A DNA stretch of 20,251 bases, taken from IMG/VR virus record IMGVR_UViG_3300045789_000319, positions 1-20,251 of that record; one strand, 5' to 3'. The notes beneath the pieces are model-generated. The model worked only from the letters and a program-made list of their open reading frames with translations. It was not told the origin of the DNA and did no database searches. Of this stretch, positions 14,228 through 20,251 are shown piece after piece (position 1 is the stretch's first letter; each line of letters begins with the position of its first letter). The stretch comes from a virus. Both the position numbers and the translations under genes were made by a program.

Positions 14228-14241
14228 ACGCTGCGAAGCGT
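14228..14241 (+). other. GNRA-loop hairpin abutting an SD sequence
   Basis: ACGCT-GCGA-AGCGT forms a 5-bp hairpin with a GNRA tetraloop, ending one base before GAGAGG, the SD of the gene at 14253. It could protect the 5' end of a processed mRNA or shape ribosome access; function is inference. Confidence 0.5.
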
Positions 14242-14252
14242 GAGAGGTAAAC

Positions 14253-14903
14253 ATGAGCGGTGGATCTCCAGACACTACTATCAAGGATACGCCGGAACAG
14301 AAGGCGCTGGCTAAGGTTGCGGCTGAAGAGTGGAACTATGCCCAAGAGGTCTTGGCACCACTTCAAGACCTTTACATGGAGCAGGTTGATGACTTCAACA
14401 GTGAAGACAGAAAAGACTATGTGACAGGCAAGGCTAACTTAGGCGCCCAAAACGCAATCGGGCAGGGCAGCTCTGAGCTTGTAACAAATGCTACGGCTAA
14501 TGGATTGGATATGAGTTCAGGGAAGTTTAAGTCTGCGCTGTCTGATTCAGTTACCGATACCGCGGCTATCGGGGGTGAAGTTGCGTCTCGCGGCTTAATG
14601 GATCTTGAGAAAGGAAAGGCACAAGGACTTCAAAATGTAGTCGCTATTGGTGCCGGGCAAGAAACGCAAGCAATAGCCGGCTTGTCAGATATTTCAAGCC
14701 TATCAGCTCAGACAGCAAGATCTGATGCGTACAACGCTTTCAATCGCAATTCTGCAAACCTTCAAACACTAGGCACTGTCGCTGGTGCTGGTGCAAATTA
14801 CTATATGAACAGCATGCAGCCTGCAACTACGGCAACTCAAATGATGGCGCAGGACGGGGGCGGAGCAATGGTCAATAACGGCAATGATTGGGGTAGCTTC
14901 TAA
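14253..14903 (+). CDS. Internal virion (ejection) protein A
   Basis: This 216-residue protein starts at ATG 14253 with GAGAGG (14242-14247) five bases before it. The SD is directly abutted on its 5' side by a GCGA-loop hairpin (14228-14241). The protein is Ala/Gly/Gln/Ser-rich and mostly helical. It has a charged N-terminus (TPEQKALAKVAAEEWNYAQE) and a middle containing ASRGLMDLEKGKAQGLQNVV. The C-terminus is glycine-rich and small-residue-rich (TLGTVAGAGANYYMNSM). Composition and position match podoviral internal virion proteins, which leave the head with or before the DNA and help form the entry channel. Its pattern W..a...laP...L resembles the start of the next protein, suggesting a duplicated pair. 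The stop overlaps the next start (TAATG). Confidence 0.77.
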   Translation: MSGGSPDTTIKDTPEQKALAKVAAEEWNYAQEVLAPLQDLYMEQVDDFNSEDRKDYVTGKANLGAQNAIGQGSSELVTNATANGLDMSSGKFKSALSDSVTDTAAIGGEVASRGLMDLEKGKAQGLQNVVAIGAGQETQAIAGLSDISSLSAQTARSDAYNAFNRNSANLQTLGTVAGAGANYYMNSMQPATTATQMMAQDGGGAMVNNGNDWGSF

Positions 14904-15331
14904 TGACTTACTTAGTTAATCCTGGAAATGTTTATTCTAGCGATCAAGGGGCTTCAGCTGTCCTTGGCGAAATTAGTCGCGCCCAATGGGATGACTGGGA
15001 AGAGCGGTTTGCGCCAAAAGTAGAAGAGCTTGCCGCTATCGCTACGGACACCGGTTTACCTGGCGAGCTTGCTGATCAATCAATGGAGGCTGTTGGTAAT
15101 AGCTTTGACAATGCAAACAAGTCATTAGCAATGAAGCAGGCCGGATTAGGTCTTCAGCTTGATGCGACAGAGCAGGCGTCGCAGGACAGGGTGATGGCGT
15201 TATCAAAAGCTTCAACTCAAGCAGACCAGGCAAACAGCACAAGAGTGGCAACCCAAGACATGCAGCAGTCAATATTGGCGGGCGACATGGGTCTTCAAAA
15301 CCTTCCGTCTGAAATGATGCAAAATTTATAG
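14903..15331 (+). CDS. Internal virion (ejection) protein B
   Basis: This 142-residue helical, Ala/Gln/Asp-rich protein starts in a TAATG overlap with protein A. The N-terminal segment (ISRAQWDDWEERFAPKVEEL, residues 24-43) is followed by amphipathic helices rich in Ala, Gln and Ser (MKQAGLGLQLDATEQASQDR, then ALSKASTQADQANSTR). There are no Cys residues and no transmembrane segment. The 'QW..w..rfaP....L' segment and the repeated 'qa...d.aN..R' pattern are characteristic, from memory, of small proteins in podoviral ejection blocks. The role is inferred: virion-internal protein or assembly partner of protein A. Confidence 0.74.
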   Translation: MTYLVNPGNVYSSDQGASAVLGEISRAQWDDWEERFAPKVEELAAIATDTGLPGELADQSMEAVGNSFDNANKSLAMKQAGLGLQLDATEQASQDRVMALSKASTQADQANSTRVATQDMQQSILAGDMGLQNLPSEMMQNL

Positions 15332-15339
15332 GGGATCCC

Positions 15340-15588
15340 ATGGGATACGGATTGATCGGACTCAAGCAACACATGGAAGGCAACAGCCTCAACGCAATGC
15401 GCGGGCTTGCTGACTCCCAAGAAAAAAACAAAATCGCTAATGAACAGCTCGAACAAGCAGCTAAAGCGCAAAAAACGAGCAATATTGGTATGGGCGCAGG
15501 TATCGGCATGATGGCTGGCGCTCAAGCAGGATCTGTTGGCGGTCCAATGGGTATGGCTATCGGCGCATTGGTTGGCGCGTTATTTTAA
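15340..15588 (+). CDS. Small glycine-zipper protein of the ejection block
   Basis: This 82-residue protein has AGGGG (15330-15334) five bases before ATG 15340. Residues 1-48 are a charged helix (ADSQEKNKIANEQLEQAAKA). Residues ~50-82 are a glycine-zipper hydrophobic hairpin (NIGMGAGIGMMAGAQAGS, then GPMGMAIGALVGALF). Glycine zippers pack helices closely in membranes and often oligomerise into pores, so it could sit in the host inner membrane during DNA entry. That is inference; the protein could also be a holin-like or internal virion component. A 12-base palindrome spans its start codon. Confidence 0.76.
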   Translation: MGYGLIGLKQHMEGNSLNAMRGLADSQEKNKIANEQLEQAAKAQKTSNIGMGAGIGMMAGAQAGSVGGPMGMAIGALVGALF

Positions 15589-15600
15589 GAGGTTTTTATT

Positions 15601-16938
15601 ATGGCTAATGGTTTAGATACGCGCGGCGTTGCTGACGGCTTCATGAAGGGCTACAGCTTCATGCAGGGAATAGAGGACAAGAAGGATAGTAAGAGCAGGC
15701 AGGAGAGGTTAGATCAGGAAAATCGTGATTATCGCGCCCAATCCCAACAGAACTGGGAAACAACGCGTACTGATAATTTAGCAGCAAGAGAACAGTCGCA
15801 AGCAAATACTGATAGAGCGTTTGGGTTAAATATGCAGCAGTTTAACCAAACGAAAGAGCACAACCAATGGTCACGAAATCGTACAGACAGTCAGGACGCT
15901 ATTGCGGCAGCGGATAGAGAATACCAAAAGAAAGTAGAAGAAGTATCAAGAGTCCTTATGTCGGGAGATCCGACACTGCTCGATGATCGCTATGATGAGC
16001 TCATTAATTCTGATCCACGTCTTAGACCTATGAGTATTGGTTTTTATGCGGACCCTAAAACGCAGGAAGCACTGGATTATTACGAAAAAGTAAAAGACCC
16101 AAATGATCCCGCTTCCTTTATGGATGATAAGTCAGCCGCCGTCGCTAGTCATTTATTAGAGCAAGATATAAATACTGATCGAAACGGGAGGCCGTTAGAA
16201 GGGAAGCGGTCAATTTACAAAATGCTTCCAGGCAAGAAAGAGGGGACAATCACTTCTGGCTTACTAATGGAGGATGGTAGAAAAACAGTAATGACGGAGG
16301 GGAGAGGAACAGAAGAAGAAGGGGACAACATAGTTCATCAGCAAGAAATTAAGCCAATGATTCAAAAGATCGAAGCTATGCTCATGACTAACAAACAACT
16401 AAAAAGCACACCGAAGGGCCGAGCAATTCTTGCAGCAGAGATGCAGCGTAAGGGCCAAAGATTAGGGATTATCCCTAAAGATAAGGCACCGAACTGGGAG
16501 ATAATAAAAAGGACAATTACTGACGATAATGGAAATAAGCTAACAGTTCCTGTTGCTCGTCACAACAAAACCACAGGCGAGTACGTTCCTTTCAATGAGC
16601 CTAATTCGGCACCAACTGACATTAACCCAAACCTCGAAGCTAAAGCAGAGGATTATGCGGATAGGAGAATAAGTGAGCTTGCGAGTCCTTTTAGTTTAGA
16701 CTCTTCTGACTTTAAGCAATGGGGTGGGAGTAGAGAAAAAGCCCGTGAAGCGCTTAAAAAAGAGTATATCGAACTCCAATCTAATGCCAAGGCGAAAGGA
16801 CTGAACATTCCATCCAGTCAGAAATCCTCACCTAACCCAACAAAAGACATATCCCCGCTTCAAGCTATTCTTGATGCTAATCCTTCTTGGTCACAAACCA
16901 AGGCCGAAGCTTATCTAGCCCACTTAAATAAGCGCTAA
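15601..16938 (+). CDS. Internal virion protein with coiled-coil N-terminus
   Basis: This 445-residue protein has AGAGG (15588-15592) eight bases before ATG 15601. Residues ~20-125 are a highly charged, Gln/Arg/Asp/Asn-rich helix (KKDSKSRQERLDQENRDYRA, AAREQSQANTDRAFGLNMQQ), likely a long coiled coil. The remaining sequence is mixed (GDPTLLDDRYDELINSDPRL; MIQKIEAMLMTNKQLKSTPK) with a basic/polar linker and a short C-terminal helix ending in SWSQTKAEAYLAHLNKR. There is no signal peptide or transmembrane helix and no catalytic motif. It lies between the glycine-zipper protein and the giant ejection protein, with an SD-linked junction (CCGGAG, 16942-16947) to the latter. By position it is an internal virion or ejection protein. 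Confidence 0.8.
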   Translation: MANGLDTRGVADGFMKGYSFMQGIEDKKDSKSRQERLDQENRDYRAQSQQNWETTRTDNLAAREQSQANTDRAFGLNMQQFNQTKEHNQWSRNRTDSQDAIAAADREYQKKVEEVSRVLMSGDPTLLDDRYDELINSDPRLRPMSIGFYADPKTQEALDYYEKVKDPNDPASFMDDKSAAVASHLLEQDINTDRNGRPLEGKRSIYKMLPGKKEGTITSGLLMEDGRKTVMTEGRGTEEEGDNIVHQQEIKPMIQKIEAMLMTNKQLKSTPKGRAILAAEMQRKGQRLGIIPKDKAPNWEIIKRTITDDNGNKLTVPVARHNKTTGEYVPFNEPNSAPTDINPNLEAKAEDYADRRISELASPFSLDSSDFKQWGGSREKAREALKKEYIELQSNAKAKGLNIPSSQKSSPNPTKDISPLQAILDANPSWSQTKAEAYLAHLNKR

Positions 16939-16952
16939 ACTCCGGAGCTATA

Positions 16953-19900
16953 ATGTCTGATTATGATTTCTCTGATGCGGTTAATCCGTTTGATCAGAAT
17001 AATTACTCTCGTCCTGAAGAAGTTGATTATGACTTTTCTGATGCGATTAATCCGTTCACGGATAAGCAGTCCGACACTACCCAATCAAAAGGTCTTTCTA
17101 TACCGGAAAAGATGCAAGCTGAAGATGACTACAACGAAAGAACAGGGGATAGTTTCTTTGGTCGATTAGGTGCAAACGCGGAGATCGCCGGACTTAACAC
17201 CTTAAACACGATGGATGGTGCTCGCCTCAGTGAATATGGCGAGCTGCTCTCCTCATATAACGAGAAAGATCTCGAATCAAATCCTGAGCTTCGCAACGAG
17301 TACGCAACAACAAGAGGTAACTTTGAGAAGACACTGAAGGATATTGGTGATAGGCAGCAGGAAATACAGTCACTTCCTCAGCGCCCAGAAACGCAAAGAA
17401 TGCTTAATCCAGAGGGTGACGTTTGGTACGAACAAGCTGGTAACTCTATTGATGCATTTACGGATGATCCGTTTGGTGTAGTTGGTGATGTAACAGTTCA
17501 AAACCTACCAGGAATGGCTGCATCTATGGGTATGTTCATTGCCGGTAAAGGAGCAGGTCTAGGAAATAAAGCGTCTGCTGGAATGGCTGGCGCAACTAGC
17601 GGCCTGCAGGAGTCATACAATAACTACATCAAACTAAGACAAGACGGCCTTGATCACGATACGGCATGGGAGAAATCGGTAGTTAATGGCAGTGTTGTTG
17701 GTCTGCTTGACGCTGTAAGCTTCGGTACTGCGGGCGGCACTGTTCGCCGCATGGCTGGCGGAACCATTCCGTCTAAGGCTGTGGCTACTGCGAAAGAAAC
17801 ACTAACACAAGGCGCTTTAGGTGCGGCAGGTGCGGCAGGCGGAAAATACGCCAGCAACCAAGAGATTGAAGTTGGCGAAGTTATGGGTGAATTTGTTGGT
17901 GAGGCTGGCGGTGCGCCACTAACAATGATTACAACCAAAGTTGATCCAGTATCAAGAAGCAAAACTTCAGTAGACGAAGGGCTTAACGAACTAAGGGCGG
18001 AGCAAGAAAAGGTCAATCGACAGCAAAGAACAGGCGTTATAAGCGGCGAAGATCTTGGTCTAAAAATACCTGAACAGCAGGATTATAGTGACTATGACCG
18101 ACCATCTGTTTCCCGAAAGCAAAATCTTGGACCGATGCCTCAGCGAGGCCGAAGCGAAATTCTTTCTGATATTGGCATTGCTCGCCGCATGGGGTTTGAG
18201 GAAGAAGCGCAAGCACTAAGTCAGGCGCGCGAGCTTTACATGCAAGCAGATCAGGCAAAGTCTGCAGGAAATGAAGGCCTTGCTGTCGAATTGATTAATC
18301 AGGCCAACCAGCTTCATATGTCTGCTATCGACACATCGCCACGAATGGCAGAAACGCTGGACAACTTACCAGTACCGTATGTAAGTGAAGGTGAGGTTCA
18401 GGGTGGAGGGTTATCAGTACCTGAAAGCCAACCAAACTTCACGATGCCAGAAGATCCAATACAGGGCCAAGCAAGAGAGGTCGATCCAATAGATAATCGC
18501 CTCACACAAGACAATACGAATAAGCTACCGCAAGGCACCGGCCAGATAAACTTAGGCCGCGAACACACGCCTCCAGAATCCATACCTGCGGATTCTATTT
18601 ATGACGGCGTTGGTGAAAACATCACAACGCGCCAAGCACCAAACGGCTTAGCGCTTCCTAATCAGTCATCGGTATCGCAAGAGCAAATCATAGACCAGCA
18701 GCGCGCTGATAACCCTGCAGCAATCCGCAAACCAACAATTGAACAGATAGATCAAGCAGCGCTAGAAACGGCAGAGGCACCAACAGAGGCCCAGATAGAA
18801 GCGGATAACTATAAGAAGGGTCGCATTAAAATCGCCGGTCTAAATATTGCCATTGAAAACCGCAAAGGGGGAACTCGATCTGGCACGGACGAGTCCGGTA
18901 AAAAATGGACTTCAACAATGGCCCATCATTACGGAGATATTAAGGGCTACAAGGGCGCAGACGGTGATGATATTGATGTGTTCATTGGTGACAATCCAGA
19001 ATCCAACCAGGTGTTTATTGTTGACCAGGTTGACCCGAAGACCGGAGTGTTCGATGAGCACAAGGTGATGATGGGATTTAATTCTCTTGATGAGGCTAAA
19101 GCCGGATATCTCGCAAACTATGAGGATAATTGGCAGGGTGTCGGGGCTGTCACCGCAATACCTGAGTCTGATTTTAAGCAGTGGCTCAAAGGTGATACAA
19201 CCAGGCCTTACAGACTGCAACCTAAGCCTGCGGAAGGTCTAGTGCTTCGACCAAATGGGTTGCCATATAAAACCGAGAACGGGGCTAAGTTTAATCAGGC
19301 TTTCCGTAACAACAAGGGAGCGAAGGTTGTTAGGGTGCCAAACGGCTACGCCATACAGTTGCCCGATGAAAGCAAGAAAGCAGAAACAGCAGCTAACGCG
19401 AGAAAAAAAGCAAAAGCAATATACACTCGCGATCCAGATCCTCAGAATGACGACTTAATGGCTGCAATTGCGTTAGGCGGTGGTATTCTCAGAGAGTACG
19501 CTGAAGGCGTTGATCCTGCAGATTATAGCCGAAGAGCCGCAGGCATTCGTTTGGTGTTCCCGAAAAGTAGCGGGCTTTCGCTTGATGAAATGACGGAGTA
19601 CTTGCGTCAATTTGGCTATGTTCAATCCGTTGAAGAGCTTCAATCTAAGCTTGATAGCTCGCTGCGCGGAGAGGAAGTGCTAACTCCTGAAGCACAAATG
19701 AGCAAAATGGATGAGCTTCAAGCTGAGTTAGATCAGGAGCATGCGCCAGTTGTTGAAGGACAAACCAGTGAAGAGAGTTTTCTTTCTGTTGCAGCGGAAG
19801 AAGCGCGACAGGCTGGGGTTGATGAAAATAGAATCAAAGCCATCATCTATGCTAATGTTGACGAAGGCGAACTAGCGGCAGCAATGGAGCTGAGTAATGA

Positions 19901-20251
19901 AATCCAAAGAATACAAGCCGAAGGGCTACCGACCGGAAATGGTGCTGAAAGGGGCGGACAAGCTGAAGAAGGATTCCCAGAAGGGCAACCAACAACACCA
20001 GAGTCAGTCTGGGGAGCAGAAGAAGATCTCTTAACCTCCTATTCTGAGGAGGATTTGCAGGCGCGCGAAGCAAGTGAACAAGCTGAGCGCGACCGTCAAT
20101 CTGCCGCTGATTCTAAAGCTGAATCTAAAGCGCAGGCCGATTTAGAAGCCAATGACTTTACCTTGTCAGGATCAAACCGTCCTGCCGATATTGCCGCTTC
20201 CCGCGGTCAGAATGATATGTTTGGTCAGTCAAACCAAGACACTAAATACAA
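16953..20251 (+). CDS. Giant polyvalent ejection-type protein, 3' truncated, with pyrophosphatase-like domain
   Basis: The frame is open from ATG 16953 (SD CCGGAG 16942-16947) to the window edge: 1,099 codons, no stop. Residues 3-13 and 25-35 are a duplicated DYDFSDA[V/I]NPF motif. Residues ~180-330 are Gly/Ala-rich and amphipathic. Residues ~330-610 are a polar linker. Residues ~620-748 match the inorganic-pyrophosphatase-like domain of phage polyvalent proteins: IENRKGG (E635, K638), HYGDIKG (Y660), DGDDIDV (D670, D672, D675, the metal-binding triad of family I pyrophosphatases), then KTGVFDEHKVMMGF. Residues ~764-805 and ~840-889 are further small modules (LPYKTENGAKF; PADYSRRAAGIRLVFP). 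Residues ~1069-1090 carry LSGSNRPADIAASRGQNDMF, a recurrent polyvalent-protein motif. Known family proposal: multi-domain proteins carried in the capsid and injected to act on the host. Enzyme activity here is inference. Confidence 0.9.
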   Translation, partial: MSDYDFSDAVNPFDQNNYSRPEEVDYDFSDAINPFTDKQSDTTQSKGLSIPEKMQAEDDYNERTGDSFFGRLGANAEIAGLNTLNTMDGARLSEYGELLSSYNEKDLESNPELRNEYATTRGNFEKTLKDIGDRQQEIQSLPQRPETQRMLNPEGDVWYEQAGNSIDAFTDDPFGVVGDVTVQNLPGMAASMGMFIAGKGAGLGNKASAGMAGATSGLQESYNNYIKLRQDGLDHDTAWEKSVVNGSVVGLLDAVSFGTAGGTVRRMAGGTIPSKAVATAKETLTQGALGAAGAAGGKYASNQEIEVGEVMGEFVGEAGGAPLTMITTKVDPVSRSKTSVDEGLNELRAEQEKVNRQQRTGVISGEDLGLKIPEQQDYSDYDRPSVSRKQNLGPMPQRGRSEILSDIGIARRMGFEEEAQALSQARELYMQADQAKSAGNEGLAVELINQANQLHMSAIDTSPRMAETLDNLPVPYVSEGEVQGGGLSVPESQPNFTMPEDPIQGQAREVDPIDNRLTQDNTNKLPQGTGQINLGREHTPPESIPADSIYDGVGENITTRQAPNGLALPNQSSVSQEQIIDQQRADNPAAIRKPTIEQIDQAALETAEAPTEAQIEADNYKKGRIKIAGLNIAIENRKGGTRSGTDESGKKWTSTMAHHYGDIKGYKGADGDDIDVFIGDNPESNQVFIVDQVDPKTGVFDEHKVMMGFNSLDEAKAGYLANYEDNWQGVGAVTAIPESDFKQWLKGDTTRPYRLQPKPAEGLVLRPNGLPYKTENGAKFNQAFRNNKGAKVVRVPNGYAIQLPDESKKAETAANARKKAKAIYTRDPDPQNDDLMAAIALGGGILREYAEGVDPADYSRRAAGIRLVFPKSSGLSLDEMTEYLRQFGYVQSVEELQSKLDSSLRGEEVLTPEAQMSKMDELQAELDQEHAPVVEGQTSEESFLSVAAEEARQAGVDENRIKAIIYANVDEGELAAAMELSNEIQRIQAEGLPTGNGAERGGQAEEGFPEGQPTTPESVWGAEEDLLTSYSEEDLQAREASEQAERDRQSAADSKAESKAQADLEANDFTLSGSNRPADIAASRGQNDMFGQSNQDTKY
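16959..17057 (+). repeat. Duplicated N-terminal motif in the giant protein
   Basis: Two copies of DYDFSDA[V/I]NPF are encoded at 16959-16991 and 17025-17057, 66 bases (22 residues) apart. Both copies also share an acidic context. DNA differences between the copies are mostly synonymous changes. Confidence 0.9.

Noticed and set aside
15042-15509. 155-codon minus-strand ORF
   Set aside because: It is antisense across two + strand genes, rich in Pro/Leu/Cys from reversed Ala/Gln codons, with no SD.
17654-18016. 120-codon minus-strand ORF
   Set aside because: It is a Ser/Pro/Ala-rich shadow of the Gly/Ala-rich region of the giant protein.

Overview
The window is part of the late (virion-structure) gene cluster of a tailed bacteriophage or prophage. 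Every supported gene is on the + strand. Most genes abut or overlap at their starts and stops (TAATG or ATGA junctions), and most have recognisable Shine-Dalgarno (SD) sequences. No integrase, repressor, lysis or replication gene is visible. Base composition is moderate by eye (not counted). The likely host is a Gram-negative bacterium, probably a gammaproteobacterium; this is inferred from the gene families and is not proved. There is no tail sheath, tube or tape-measure gene. A P22-sized portal, a nozzle-like protein, small internal virion proteins and a giant ejection-type protein point to podovirus-like (short-tailed) morphology.

Layout, left to right. (1) 3-3138, packaging: the C-terminal nuclease part of the large terminase, a 759-aa portal, and a small coiled-coil ORF overlapping the 3' end of the portal gene in another frame, ending at a terminator. 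(2) 3271-6209, head: a scaffolding protein ending in a terminator that overlaps its stop codon, then the major capsid protein (MCP), then a strong terminator. The MCP gene is split by a group I intron (4443-5375) that carries an HNH homing endonuclease in its P8 loop. P1, P10 and P3-P9 can all be drawn from the sequence, which fixes both splice sites and restores a 312-aa capsid protein. (3) 6231-9888, connector and accessory genes: a small protein with an EA hexanucleotide microsatellite, two head-tail connector-type proteins, a small unknown, a lectin-like putative fibre/adhesin with different codon choice, and an unknown protein. (4) 9946-13675, tail: a nozzle-like protein, a fibronectin-III/J-type fibre protein and a DUF4376 protein, closed by a terminator. 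(5) 13775-20251, ejection block: a conserved helical phage protein, two small probably paralogous internal virion proteins, a glycine-zipper peptide, a 445-aa coiled-coil internal protein, and a giant 'polyvalent' protein. The giant protein is open to the window end (at least 1,099 aa) and contains an inorganic-pyrophosphatase-like domain with its metal-binding aspartates retained.

The genes together would package DNA (terminase, portal), build the head (scaffold, MCP), attach and complete a short tail (adaptors, nozzle, fibres), and load proteins into the virion for delivery into the host. The most notable items are the fully drawable mobile intron in the capsid gene, the RNA and translation signals around its endonuclease ORF, and the giant polyvalent protein.
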